Assembly: GCA_000434195.1 (NCBI GenBank)
Contig: HF994458.1
Location: forward strand, 48,341 to 112,340
DNA: 64,000 nt
Source: Clostridium sp. CAG:780
GTDB lineage: Bacteria; Bacillota; Clostridia; TANB77; CAG-508
Direction: 5' to 3'
Under the pieces are notes generated by a model that saw only the letters and a program-made list of their open reading frames with translations, made no database searches and was not told the DNA's origin. The translations under genes and the position numbers were made by a program. Positions 17,186 to 25,834 of the stretch are shown piece after piece. How positions within the stretch are numbered: the first letter of the stretch is position 1; every line of letters begins with the position of its first letter.

Positions 17186-18832
17186 TTATTTTACAAGTTT
17201 TAGTCTTTTTTCTACAGAGTCTTTTCCTAGTACTTGCATTATTTCGTATAAGTCTGGTGTGTTTCTTCTTTTTGTTAAAGCAACTCTTAGAACTGTACTA
17301 ACGTCTCCTACATGTCCTGGCCAGTTTTCTGGATTTTGTTTGTATTCTTTTACTTCTCTTGCATATCCCAGTTCTTCTGCTAGGTCTTTTATTTTTCCAA
17401 ACCAAGTTGTTTGGTCATCTGATAAATCAAAGTACTTTTCTAAATACAAATCTAATATTTTCTTAATTTCTTCTTTGTCATTTATTTTGTCAAATTCATA
17501 TTCATCTGTGTTTGCAAAGAATTTATCGTCATACATATATTCTATACAATTTTTTACATCTGACCATTTAGAAATATCTCTACGTGGTTTTGCTTTTCCT
17601 CTTTCAATTCCTAATACTTTTAAAGAATATTCTTTGTTATTTAAAAGTTCTTCTAGTTCTTTATCAAATTCTTTTGCCCAAACTAAAGAGCTATCATAAA
17701 CTTCTTGTGCTGTCATTTTTGATATTACATTTTTACCGATGTCTAATAATTTAACCATATCAAATAATGCACCGCTTACACTCATTTTGTTTAATTGGAA
17801 ATCAAACTCTTCCATTGCTTTGTCTGGGTTTGCTTTTCTCCAATTTTCAAATGTCGAGTTTGCTATGTTTAGTAAATATTCTTTAACTGCATTTACAGGG
17901 ATTCCTATTTCTCTATAATATCCTGCAGAAGCTTCTGAGTCTTTTCTTTTACTAATTTTACGTTTGTTACCATTGTCATTTTTTAATATTGTTGCTGTAT
18001 GAGCATATCTAGGAGGTTTAAATCCTAGTTCTTGGAATAGTTGCAAATGCACTGGTACAGAAGATAGCCATTCATCTCCTCTTGTTACATGTGTTGTATG
18101 CATTAAGTGATCATCCACAACATGTGCAAAGTGATATGTTGGAAGTCCGTCTGCCTTTATGATAACTATATCTTGATCATTTTCTGGCATTTCTACATTT
18201 CCTTTTATTACATCTTTATGTTTTATCTTTTTATCTTCTCTTCCTGGAGATTTAAATCTGATTATATATTTCTCTCCATTCTTTATTTTTTCAACAGCTT
18301 CTTCAACAGTTATATTTCTGCATTTAGCCCAAACTCCATAGTATCCTGGTCTAACACCTGCTACTTCTTGTTTTGCTCTCATTTCTTCGCCATCTTCTGG
18401 AGTGCAGAAACAAGGATATGCTTTTCCCATTTCAATCATATATTTTGCATAAGCTTGATATATTTCTTTTCTCATAGATTGTCTATATGGTCCATATTCT
18501 CCATACCATTCTGTTTCGGTTTTCATTCCTTCATTTGGCATAAGTTCAAAGTATTTTAAAGATTCTATAATATCTTTAATTCCATCTTTTACTTCTCTCT
18601 TTTGATCTGTGTCTTCCACTCTCATAAAGAATACACCATTAGTTCTTTTAGCAAGCATTGTTGCAATTAAGGCTTGATAAATTGTACCTATATGTACACT
18701 TCCTGTTGGACTTGGTCCTATTCTTACAACCATAGCACCTTCTGGTAGATTTCTTTCAGGATATTTTTCCTCATAATATTTTATTGGTTTTGCATCTGGG
18801 AATATTAAATCCGCTAAATCTTTATAATCCAT
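17186..18832 (-). CDS. gltX: Glutamyl-tRNA synthetase (long clostridial type)
   Basis: This 548-residue class I synthetase has the HIGH-type motif GPSPTGSVHIG near residue 42 and the KMSKS-type motif KISKRKDSE near 306. The N-terminus begins with a 30-residue extension ending EEKYPERNLPEGA, and the C-terminal anticodon region differs from standard bacterial GluRS; this divergent subgroup is common in Clostridia. It charges tRNA-Glu, and possibly tRNA-Gln if an amidotransferase is present. It follows rnj by 22 bp and is likely co-transcribed with it. Confidence 0.93.
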   Translation of the reverse strand: MDYKDLADLIFPDAKPIKYYEEKYPERNLPEGAMVVRIGPSPTGSVHIGTIYQALIATMLAKRTNGVFFMRVEDTDQKREVKDGIKDIIESLKYFELMPNEGMKTETEWYGEYGPYRQSMRKEIYQAYAKYMIEMGKAYPCFCTPEDGEEMRAKQEVAGVRPGYYGVWAKCRNITVEEAVEKIKNGEKYIIRFKSPGREDKKIKHKDVIKGNVEMPENDQDIVIIKADGLPTYHFAHVVDDHLMHTTHVTRGDEWLSSVPVHLQLFQELGFKPPRYAHTATILKNDNGNKRKISKRKDSEASAGYYREIGIPVNAVKEYLLNIANSTFENWRKANPDKAMEEFDFQLNKMSVSGALFDMVKLLDIGKNVISKMTAQEVYDSSLVWAKEFDKELEELLNNKEYSLKVLGIERGKAKPRRDISKWSDVKNCIEYMYDDKFFANTDEYEFDKINDKEEIKKILDLYLEKYFDLSDDQTTWFGKIKDLAEELGYAREVKEYKQNPENWPGHVGDVSTVLRVALTKRRNTPDLYEIMQVLGKDSVEKRLKLVK

Positions 18833-18854
18833 ATTTTTTCCTCTTTCTTATAAA

Positions 18855-20693
18855 TTAAATTTCCATTATTATTGGTAATATCATTGGATCTCTTTTTGTT
18901 TTTTGGAATATATAATCTCTTAAGTTGTCTTTTAATGTTGATTTGATTGTTGACCAATCTGTAATATGTCTTTGTTCAAATTCATATACTTCTGATTTTA
19001 TTACGCTTTTTACTTCTTCCATTAGGTTTTCTGATTCTCTAACATATACAAATCCTCTTGAGATTACATCTGGTCCAGATACTATCTCTCCAGTTGATGA
19101 ATCCATTGTTAAAACAATTACTATCAAACCGTCTTGTGATAAGTGTTGTCTATCTCTTAAAACTATATTTCCTACATCTCCAACACCTAGACCGTCTACT
19201 AGTACTTTTCCTGATGGTACAGATGTTGTGAATTTTGCTTCGTCTTCATTTATCTCTAATGTTCTACCATTGTGTGTGATAAATATATTTTGTGCTGGTA
19301 TTCCCAATTTTTTAGCTGTTTCAGCGTGTGCAATTAATTGTCTGTATTCTCCGTGTACTGGTATAAAGTATTTCGGTCTTGCTAAAGATAATATCAATTT
19401 TTGTTCTTCTTGGCAAGCGTGTCCTGAAACGTGAACATCAGCAAGTGCACTGTATACTACTTCTGCTCCTATCTTCATTAAGTCATCTATTACTTTTGAT
19501 ACTAATTTTTCGTTTCCAGGAATTGCATTTGCAGAAATAATTACTAAGTCATTTGGTGTTATTGTTACTTTTTTGTGCTCTCCTGCTGCCATTCTTGTTA
19601 AAGCTGACATTGTTTCGCCTTGGCTTCCTGTTGTAATTATTACTAATTGTTCGTCATTGTAATTTTTAATTAAGTCTATGTCTATAAATGTATCTTCTGG
19701 CGCATCAATGTAGCCTATTTCCATAGCTGTTTCTATCATTTTTATCATACTTCTACCACATACAGCTATTTTTCTATTATATTTAACAGCTGAATCTACT
19801 ATTTGTTGAACCCTATGAACATTTGATGCGAATGTTGCAACTACTATTCTTTTTTTACAGTTCATAAATAGTTTGTCAAACACTTCTCCAACAGAGCTTT
19901 CTGACATTGTAAATCCTTTTCTCTCTGCATTTGTACTATCTGACATAAGAGCTAGTATTCCTTTGTTTCCAAGCTCTGCAATTCTTCCTAGATTCATTTG
20001 CTTTCCATCTATTGGTGTATAGTCTATTTTAAAGTCACCTGTATGAAGTATTGTTCCTGTTGGTGTTGATATTGCTAACATTACAGAATCTGGTATACTG
20101 TGGCAACTGCTTATAAATTCTACACTGAATTTTCCAAGTTTAACTGTTTGTCCTTGCTCAACTTCGTGCAATTCTGAGTTTCTTAATAAATGATGTTCTT
20201 CTAATTTTCCTTTTATTAGTCCTATTGTTAATTTAGTTGCATATATTGGAATGTTTACTTGTTGTAATACATATGGTATTGAACCAATGTGATCTTCGTG
20301 CCCGTGTGTTATTACCATTCCTCTTATTTTTTCTTTATTTTTTACTAAGTATGATACGTCTGGTATAACTAAGTCTATTCCAAGCATATCATCTGTTGGG
20401 AATTCTAGACCACAGTCTACTACAATTATATCGTTCTCGTACTCAAATACTGTAATATTCTTACCAATCTCTTCAATTCCTCCTAAAGGAATTATTTTTA
20501 TATTTGGTTTTTTGAATCTAAATTCTTCTTTTTTTGGTGCTCTTTTTCTAGTTGTCTTTTTCTCTACTACAACCTTTTCTTGAGCTTCTGTTTTTTTGTT
20601 ATAGTTTTTTCTATATCCTCTCTTTTTAGTATTCTTGACTACGGAATTAGTTTTGTTTTCCATAGTATTATTGTTTAAGTTTTCTTCTGTCAT
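18855..20693 (-). CDS. rnj: Ribonuclease J
   Basis: This 612-residue metallo-beta-lactamase/beta-CASP RNase has metal motif 1 HGHEDH (130-135), later ligands in SCHSIPDS and LHTGDFKID, and the beta-CASP segment with SDSTNAERKG and VSGHACQEEQ. RNase J is a 5'-3' exonuclease/endonuclease for mRNA decay and rRNA processing. The first 58 residues form a Lys/Arg-rich, probably disordered extension absent from Bacillus RNase J1. The leader is about 215 nt and highly structured. gltX follows directly. Confidence 0.95.
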   Translation of the reverse strand: MTEENLNNNTMENKTNSVVKNTKKRGYRKNYNKKTEAQEKVVVEKKTTRKRAPKKEEFRFKKPNIKIIPLGGIEEIGKNITVFEYENDIIVVDCGLEFPTDDMLGIDLVIPDVSYLVKNKEKIRGMVITHGHEDHIGSIPYVLQQVNIPIYATKLTIGLIKGKLEEHHLLRNSELHEVEQGQTVKLGKFSVEFISSCHSIPDSVMLAISTPTGTILHTGDFKIDYTPIDGKQMNLGRIAELGNKGILALMSDSTNAERKGFTMSESSVGEVFDKLFMNCKKRIVVATFASNVHRVQQIVDSAVKYNRKIAVCGRSMIKMIETAMEIGYIDAPEDTFIDIDLIKNYNDEQLVIITTGSQGETMSALTRMAAGEHKKVTITPNDLVIISANAIPGNEKLVSKVIDDLMKIGAEVVYSALADVHVSGHACQEEQKLILSLARPKYFIPVHGEYRQLIAHAETAKKLGIPAQNIFITHNGRTLEINEDEAKFTTSVPSGKVLVDGLGVGDVGNIVLRDRQHLSQDGLIVIVLTMDSSTGEIVSGPDVISRGFVYVRESENLMEEVKSVIKSEVYEFEQRHITDWSTIKSTLKDNLRDYIFQKTKRDPMILPIIMEI

Positions 20694-20778
20694 TATTATT
20701 TATCTCCTTCTTTCTTTGTGTGTTGTTACTCTCATTTTATCCGTTCTCATAAAATATTTTATTTGTACGCAAAAATAC

Positions 20779-20901
20779 ATATATCTATTATTTCCTAGAT
20801 ATATTATTTTACAACATCCTATAAATATTACTATATAAAATTTCCGCCCAATATAGTAATTATAATAATATAAAATCTCTTCTTTACCCGATTTCTGGGT
20901 A
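20779..20901 (-). promoter_or_regulatory. Structured 5' leader of rnj (three hairpins)
   Basis: Between promoter and start codon are three consecutive stems: 20885-20901 (TACCC/GGGTA), 20827-20860 (perfect 10 bp) and 20779-20804 (perfect 9 bp). None has a U-run, so they are not terminators. They may govern mRNA stability or autoregulation by RNase J; that is inference. Confidence 0.5.
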
Positions 20902-20914
20902 ACAACTGTTTATT

Positions 20915-20943
20915 ATTATATACTAATTTTCTGAAATTGTCAA
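20915..20943 (-). promoter_or_regulatory. Promoter of rnj
   Basis: Perfect TTGACA (20938-20943) and TATAAT (20915-20920) have a 17-bp spacer. It is back-to-back with the tRNA promoter; the two -35 boxes are only 7 bp apart. Confidence 0.85.
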
Positions 20944-20950
20944 ATTTTGC

Positions 20951-20979
20951 TTGACAAAGCTCTTAGATTTTGGTATTAT
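20951..20979 (+). promoter_or_regulatory. Promoter of tRNA-Gly
   Basis: TTGACA (20951-20956) and TATTAT (20974-20979) have a 17-bp spacer. The predicted transcript starts a few bases before the tRNA. Confidence 0.8.
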
Positions 20980-20995
20980 AATAATGCTTGAATTT

Positions 20996-21071
20996 GCGGG
21001 AATAGCTCAGTTGATAGAGTGCTGCCTTGCCAAGGCAGAGGTCACGGGTTTGAGCCCCGCTTCCCGCTCCA
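20996..21071 (+). tRNA. tRNA-Gly (GCC)
   Basis: The 76-nt cloverleaf has acceptor arms GCGGGAA/TTCCCGC, an anticodon stem CTGCC/GGCAG around loop TTGCCAA (anticodon GCC at 21029-21031), a T-arm with GGTTTGAGCCC, and an encoded CCA end. Confidence 0.98.
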
Positions 21072-21080
21072 TTAAGTTTT

Positions 21081-21104
21081 GTGTAACTTAGTTACACATT
21101 TTTT
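21081..21104 (+). terminator. Terminator after tRNA-Gly
   Basis: A 7-bp stem GTGTAAC/GTTACAC with a 3-nt loop is followed by ATTTTTT. tRNA-Cys therefore probably has its own weak promoter in 21105-21150, which I cannot define well. Confidence 0.7.
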
Positions 21105-21153
21105 ATTAAGTATGTTCTATTTATTTTTAATAGTACATAATATTATATTAGAT

Positions 21154-21227
21154 GGCGAGTTAGCCAAGTGGTAAGGCACGAGTCTGCAAAACTCTGATCA
21201 TCAGTTCGACTCTGATACTCGCCTCCA
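21154..21227 (+). tRNA. tRNA-Cys (GCA)
   Basis: The 74-nt cloverleaf has acceptor arms GGCGAGT/ACTCGCC, an anticodon stem GAGT/ACTC with loop CTGCAAA (anticodon GCA at 21186-21188), a T-loop CAGTTCGACTCTG, discriminator U, and an encoded CCA. Confidence 0.97.
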
Positions 21228-21234
21228 GAATCTT

Positions 21235-21268
21235 AAAGAGATACACTTAAAAGTGTATCTCTTTCTTT
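21235..21268 (+). terminator. Terminator after tRNA-Cys, shared with yitT
   Basis: A perfect 14-bp stem (21235-21248 with 21251-21264) has only a 2-nt nominal loop and a T-rich tail. It sits between convergent units. Confidence 0.85.
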
Positions 21269-21270
21269 TG

Positions 21271-22116
21271 TTAAATTTTAAAACCTTTCCCGATTACTTC
21301 TCTAGCATTTATTATTATTATAAAAGCCTCTTTATCTATATCTTTTGCTATGCTTTGCATCTCATAAGCTTCTGTCCTTGACCCCACACATAATAACGTA
21401 AGTTTTTCTTGATCTGTATACATCCCTTTTGAAAATAATCCAGTACTCCCCCTATTGATACTTGCTGATATTTGACCTGCGATTTCTTCGTATTTAGGTG
21501 AAATTATAAATATGACTTTAGTAAAATTTACACCTTCAAAAATTAAGTCTATCATTTTTCCCATTAAGAATATTGCTATTGCGGAATACAATCCAATTTC
21601 TATGTTTTTAAAGAATATTACATTTAATGCAATTACAACTGTGTCAACCGATAAAATTAGGCTACTGCTTTTATATTGTTTTTTATATGCTCTTATTATG
21701 TGCGACAGTAAATCAGACCCACCTGTTGATGCATCAAATTTTAATATTATAGCTGTCCCTATTCCTGCAAAAATGCCACCATATATACATCCTAGAAATC
21801 TATCATGTGTTAACGGTGTTATTTTATCTATTAAATCTATCATCAGCGAAAATACTATTGTTCCATATATTGACCTTGCAAATAATTGCTTCCCTATCTT
21901 GAAATACGCTATTATTAATAATGGTATATTTAATGCAAGTACCGTCACTCCCATTGGAACTTTAAAGAAATAGTATACTATTGTTGCTATTCCAGAAAAG
22001 CCACCTGTTGAAAGCTCATTTGGCAATAAGAATAACGACACTCCTGCTGCCATTATTGTACATCCTAAAGCTATTATTACATATTCCTGAATTGTCTGTA
22101 CTATTTTATTTTTCAT
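21271..22116 (-). CDS. YitT family membrane protein
   Basis: This 281-residue protein has five to six N-terminal membrane segments with the family pattern PNELSTGGFSGIA and DASTGGSDLL, each pairing Gly-rich turns with helices. A C-terminal cytoplasmic DUF2179 domain ends with INAREVIGKGF. The family is widespread in Firmicutes and its substrate is unknown. The start at 22116 is chosen for AGGTGAT upstream; a 14-residue in-frame extension lacks a site. It trails the radical-SAM gene by about 50 bp. Confidence 0.9.
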   Translation of the reverse strand: MKNKIVQTIQEYVIIALGCTIMAAGVSLFLLPNELSTGGFSGIATIVYYFFKVPMGVTVLALNIPLLIIAYFKIGKQLFARSIYGTIVFSLMIDLIDKITPLTHDRFLGCIYGGIFAGIGTAIILKFDASTGGSDLLSHIIRAYKKQYKSSSLILSVDTVVIALNVIFFKNIEIGLYSAIAIFLMGKMIDLIFEGVNFTKVIFIISPKYEEIAGQISASINRGSTGLFSKGMYTDQEKLTLLCVGSRTEAYEMQSIAKDIDKEAFIIIINAREVIGKGFKI

Positions 22117-22167
22117 AAAAAAATCACCTATATTACCATTATTGGCAATTATAGGCAATTTTATTCA

Positions 22168-23205
22168 TTATGCTGTTTCTAGCACATTTACTTTAAATTT
22201 CCCTTCTTTGATTTCATCATTTTCTTTTGCAGTTGCAATTAAAGCATATGTATCTTTTAGCTTCTCCAAATTTTCTTTTTTATGTCCAACAATATTGTTT
22301 ATGTTCTTAGAATTAGCTTCTATTTCCACTTTAATTACTTTTGCATTTATCTTTTTTATTTCATCAACTATTTTGTCATACCAAATAGCATCTTCTACTA
22401 ATTGTCCAAAGGCTGGGTGATATGGTCCTGCAACGACTTCACTTTCTTTGTTTTCCGAATCTGTTATAGTGTCAGTATTTTGAAGTCCAACTCTAATTAC
22501 TCTGATATTTTTTTGCTCAAATAATTTTACAATTTCCTTTGATCTTTCTACCGCCTGGCCCACTGTTAAAGGTGTAAAATCTCCTTTGTTAAATTCTTCT
22601 TCCAATTCTGTTCCCTTAATTACTAGTACAGGATATATTCTTACCATTTTGGGTCTTAGTTTTATAATGTCTTTGGCACTTTGAATGTCATCTTTTTCTG
22701 TACTATCTGGAAGTCCCACCATCATTTGGTGTCCTAGATTAAATCTATAAAAACGTATTAGCTTTGAAGCTTTTTTTACATCTTCAAAACTATGTCCTCT
22801 TTTACATCTTGCCAATATATAGTTGTTAGTAGATTGCACTCCTAGTTCTATTGTTTTTACATTGTATTTTTTCAGCATACGAAGTATATCTTTATCAATC
22901 GCATCTGGTCTTGTTGACAGTCTAATGCTATCTACTTTCTTTTCTTCTATATATGGCTGTACAGCACTAAGTAGTTCTTCTTGTTTTTCTCTTTCTATTG
23001 CAGTAAAGCTTCCGCCAAAGAATGCCACCTCAACATAATTGTTTTCATTTTTGAAGTTTTTTAGATAATATTCTATTGTATTTGTTACATCTTTTGCAGT
23101 TACCTGCTTTTTCTCTCCGCTTATTGTTCTTTGGTTACAAAAAGTACAACATTTTTTACATCCTAAATGTGGTACAAATATTGGTATAATATATTCTTTC
23201 TTCAA
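22168..23205 (-). CDS. Radical SAM protein, Elp3-like (no acetyltransferase domain)
   Basis: This 345-residue protein has cluster-binding cysteines in CKKCCTFC (C-x3-C-x2-C), followed by FFGGSFTAIE and IRLSTRPDAID, typical of the Elp3 radical SAM domain. The protein ends before a GNAT acetyltransferase domain, so it is the short form commonly found beside rnc in Clostridia. A tRNA- or protein-modifying role is likely, but the substrate is unknown. The start codon is TTG at 23205 with AAGGAGG at ideal distance. It follows rnc by 27 bp. Confidence 0.87.
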   Translation of the reverse strand: MKKEYIIPIFVPHLGCKKCCTFCNQRTISGEKKQVTAKDVTNTIEYYLKNFKNENNYVEVAFFGGSFTAIEREKQEELLSAVQPYIEEKKVDSIRLSTRPDAIDKDILRMLKKYNVKTIELGVQSTNNYILARCKRGHSFEDVKKASKLIRFYRFNLGHQMMVGLPDSTEKDDIQSAKDIIKLRPKMVRIYPVLVIKGTELEEEFNKGDFTPLTVGQAVERSKEIVKLFEQKNIRVIRVGLQNTDTITDSENKESEVVAGPYHPAFGQLVEDAIWYDKIVDEIKKINAKVIKVEIEANSKNINNIVGHKKENLEKLKDTYALIATAKENDEIKEGKFKVNVLETA

Positions 23206-23232
23206 TACTATTACCTCCTTATATATACCATT

Positions 23233-23907
23233 TTATAGCGTTTCTAGTGCTTTTCCTGCTGCATCCATTTCTGCTTGTTTTTTTGTTTTGCCTTTTCCTA
23301 CTGCTAAAACTTTTCCATCCAATTTAACTTCTGCTGTAAATGTCTTGTCGTGGTCTGGACCTGTTTCGTTTATGATTTCATATTTTATATTTACATTTCC
23401 ATTAACCTGTAATTTCTCTTGCAATACTGTTTTATGGTCCTTTATTCCAACATTTTTTGTTGCAATCTCTATTTCTTCCTTTAAATTGCTAATTATAAAT
23501 TTTTCTGCTTCTTCTAATCCAGAATCAAAGTAAATTGCTGCAATTACTGCTTCTACACTATCTGCCATTATTGCTATTTTTCTATTACCTTGATGCATTC
23601 TTTCGCTTTTTCCTACATATAAGAAATCACTAAAATTGTGCTTATCTGCAATCTTGTATAGACTATCCTCGCAAACTACAGTCGCTCTAACTTTAGTCAT
23701 TTCTCCTTCTTTTAATTTTGGATAATTATTGTATATATACTTACTTGATAAAAATTCTAATATACTATCTCCAAGGAATTCCAACTTTTCATTGCTCTGT
23801 ATATGATTTTCATATGCATATGAAGTATGTGTTAATGCGTTTTTTAGCAATGCCTTGTTCTTGAATGTATATCCAATATTTTTTTCTAAAATTTCAAGCT
23901 TGTCCAT
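23233..23907 (-). CDS. rnc: Ribonuclease III
   Basis: This 224-residue RNase III has the signature motif NEKLEFLGDSIL (about 39-50) with catalytic Glu and Asp, and ADSVEAVIAAIYFD for the second metal-binding pair. A C-terminal double-stranded RNA-binding domain (about 155-224) contains GKGKTKKQAEMDAAGKALE. It matures rRNA and cleaves duplex RNA. It sits downstream of acpP, a conserved Firmicutes order, though a strong hairpin separates them. Confidence 0.97.
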   Translation of the reverse strand: MDKLEILEKNIGYTFKNKALLKNALTHTSYAYENHIQSNEKLEFLGDSILEFLSSKYIYNNYPKLKEGEMTKVRATVVCEDSLYKIADKHNFSDFLYVGKSERMHQGNRKIAIMADSVEAVIAAIYFDSGLEEAEKFIISNLKEEIEIATKNVGIKDHKTVLQEKLQVNGNVNIKYEIINETGPDHDKTFTAEVKLDGKVLAVGKGKTKKQAEMDAAGKALETL

Positions 23908-23934
23908 CTTTTCACTTCCTTTCTATCATAAAAA

Positions 23935-24013
23935 TAAAAAGAAAGGTCGAACTAGAAGCTAATAAAAGTTATCCTTTTATATTGCTTTTAGTAGCTTCAA
24001 ACAAAAACCTTTC
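23935..24013 (-). terminator. Long hairpin between acpP and rnc
   Basis: Nested arms GAAAGGT/ACCTTTC (24007-24013 with 23941-23947) and a 14-nt pair GAAGCTACTAAAAG/CTTTTATTAGCTTC form a long stem followed on the minus strand by TTTTTATTTTT. It ends the acpP transcript and could also be an RNase III target in the rnc leader. Confidence 0.8.
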
Positions 24014-24027
24014 AAATTTATTTTTTC

Positions 24028-24270
24028 TTATGCAACATGTTCCTTTATATAGTCGACTACGTCACCTACTGTAACTATCTTTTCTGCATCAGCGTCAGGG
24101 ATTTCTGTATCAAATTCTTCCTCTAATGCCATTATTAATTCTACTATATCTAGTGAATCAGCTCCTAGATCATCTATAAAAGATGCTTCCATTGTAACAG
24201 CTGTTTCAGCTACTCCTAATTGCTCTACTATTATCTCTTTTACCTTCTCAAATATTTCTTCTGAACTCAT
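24028..24270 (-). CDS. acpP: Acyl carrier protein
   Basis: This 80-residue acidic protein has the phosphopantetheine site LGADSLDIVELIM, Ser39 being the attachment point. It carries growing acyl chains in fatty-acid synthesis and is activated by AcpS (8623-9012). GAGGGGGTG precedes the ATG. It has its own promoter and terminator, suiting a highly expressed gene. Confidence 0.97.
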   Translation of the reverse strand: MSSEEIFEKVKEIIVEQLGVAETAVTMEASFIDDLGADSLDIVELIMALEEEFDTEIPDADAEKIVTVGDVVDYIKEHVA

Positions 24271-24313
24271 TTACAAGTTCACCCCCTCTCAAAATTTCTA
24301 TCTGCCTATACAT

Positions 24314-24342
24314 ACAATAATACAAGTTTGATTAATTGTCAA
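24314..24342 (-). promoter_or_regulatory. Promoter of acpP
   Basis: TTGACA (24337-24342) and TATTGT (24314-24319) are separated by 17 bp. Confidence 0.75.
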
Positions 24343-24361
24343 GTAAAAATAAAAAATATTA

Positions 24362-24390
24362 TTGCCTTTTTTTTATTTAAGTGTTATTAT
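24362..24390 (+). promoter_or_regulatory. Candidate promoter of the HD-GYP gene
   Basis: TTGCCT (24362-24367) and TATTAT (24385-24390) have a 17-bp spacer, 30 bp before a GAGGAG ribosome site. Confidence 0.5.
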
Positions 24391-24419
24391 TTTAATAGTA
24401 TTAACAGAGGAGAAAAAAT

Positions 24420-25364
24420 ATGAAGGGTGAAAAGTTTGATTTTTATGATTCAAGCTCGATTAAAATTTATAATCTAGACCAGAAGTTACGTTATGAATTA
24501 ATGATCTTGGATAACCTTGATGCAATGACAAAAGTTCATTGTGAAAATGTTGGTAATCTTACCGGAAGAATTTGCCAGAAATTACGTTTAAACAAGAAAT
24601 TCACAGTGTATGCTATGATTTGTGGCTATCTACACGATATTGGAAAAGCTTATATTCCAAAGGAAATTCTTACTAAAGATGGACCTCTTACAGAAGAGGA
24701 ATTTGAGGTTATGAAGACTCATACAACTATTGGTTACAACGTTTGTATGCGAGACTTAAAATTACGTCCATATGCAGATGGTCCTTTATATCATCACGAA
24801 GCATTAAATGGTTCTGGCTACCCAAGTGGATTAACTCAGAAGGATATTCCTTTTGTTGCAAGAATCATACGTGTTGCAGACGAATATGATGCATTAGTAA
24901 CAAAAAGGCATTACACCACTCACGTTCATATTTCTGATACATTAAAAGATCTTATAAAAGATACTCTTCCAGAAGACGAGAAAAAAATTGCCGCACTTGG
25001 CCAGTTATCAGAGAATTCTAATGTTGGAAAGATTAGTCCTAAGATATTACGTACTTTATGCAAGCTCGTAATCGAAGATACAATTTATGAAATAAGTATT
25101 GTATGTAACTATGTAGATTATTTAAAGGAAAATATTAAAAGATTAGAATTAATAGATTCTTACAGTAATAAAATGCAATCTGCTGTTACTGATAAGAAAC
25201 GCAATTATTATAAAGAAGGAATTGAGATGTTATTTTTGACAGGAGAAGATTTTCAAAATTATCATGATATTCTTGGAGAATATCGTCAAACTCTTGCTCA
25301 AAAGGAACAAAGAATAGATGATTTATATAACGAAATAAAAATAATTAAGAAACTAAAAGTTTAA
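24420..25364 (+). CDS. HD-GYP domain protein (candidate cyclic-di-nucleotide phosphodiesterase)
   Basis: This 314-residue soluble protein has the HD-GYP core: H40, the HD pair at 72-73 in GYLHDIGKAYIP, H101, and HHEALNGSGYP at 125-135. The GYP triplet is kept but the usual Asp before it is Asn (NGSGYP). There is no receiver, PAS or membrane domain; the C-terminal third is helical and ends in a coiled coil (LAQKEQRIDDLYNEIKIIKKL). HD-GYP enzymes hydrolyse c-di-GMP to pGpG or GMP. Activity and input signal are inferred only. Confidence 0.85.
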   Translation: MKGEKFDFYDSSSIKIYNLDQKLRYELMILDNLDAMTKVHCENVGNLTGRICQKLRLNKKFTVYAMICGYLHDIGKAYIPKEILTKDGPLTEEEFEVMKTHTTIGYNVCMRDLKLRPYADGPLYHHEALNGSGYPSGLTQKDIPFVARIIRVADEYDALVTKRHYTTHVHISDTLKDLIKDTLPEDEKKIAALGQLSENSNVGKISPKILRTLCKLVIEDTIYEISIVCNYVDYLKENIKRLELIDSYSNKMQSAVTDKKRNYYKEGIEMLFLTGEDFQNYHDILGEYRQTLAQKEQRIDDLYNEIKIIKKLKV

Positions 25365-25380
25365 CAGCTTTTAGTTTCTT
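25347..25380. terminator. Terminator after the HD-GYP gene
   Basis: A perfect 13-bp stem (25347-25359 with 25368-25380) overlaps the stop codon. The U-run is better on the minus strand, so it may also end the mazF operon. Confidence 0.65.
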
Positions 25381-25402
25381 CCATTAATTATAGTAGCTTT
25401 TA

Positions 25403-25754
25403 TTATTCTCCTAATCCAAAACTTACCCCTAAAGCATTATTTATCTTGTTCATAACCTTTATATCGTCAATATGCCCTATTTTCTCTTTTAGTCTGCTTT
25501 TATCAATCGTTCTTATTTGTTCTGTCAGCACAATGGAATCTGTTTTTAATTGAGAATTTTCTGGACCTATTTCTATATGTGTTGGTAATTTATTTTTTCC
25601 TATTTGAGAAGTTATAGCAGCCGCTATAACTGTTGGACTGTGCCTGTTTCCCATATCGTTTTGTATGATAACAACAGGTCTTATTCCTCCGTTGTTCCGA
25701 ACCAACCACAGGGCTTAAATCAGCATAAAACATATCTCCTCTTTTAACTATCAT
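25403..25754 (-). pseudogene. mazF: mazF/ndoA endoribonuclease toxin, frameshifted
   Basis: From an ATG at 25754 behind AGGAG, the frame reads MIVKRGDMFYADLSPVVGSEQ, the conserved start of MazF/NdoA. One extra base near 25691 (CAACGGAGG where CAAGGAGG is expected) then shifts it; the next frame continues GGIRPVVIIQNDMGNRHSP to a normal C-terminus ending GVSFGLGE. Joined, the protein is about 116 residues, the family's length, with every core motif present. MazF cleaves mRNA at short sites. No mazE-like antitoxin is adjacent. Sequencing error, recent mutation or recoding are all possible. Confidence 0.9.
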
Positions 25755-25834
25755 ATTGCTCACTCCTAATATTTCTGTAACTAAGATTTGTTTTTTGATA
25801 TATTTTAACTACTAGTTTAAGATAAAAAACTATA

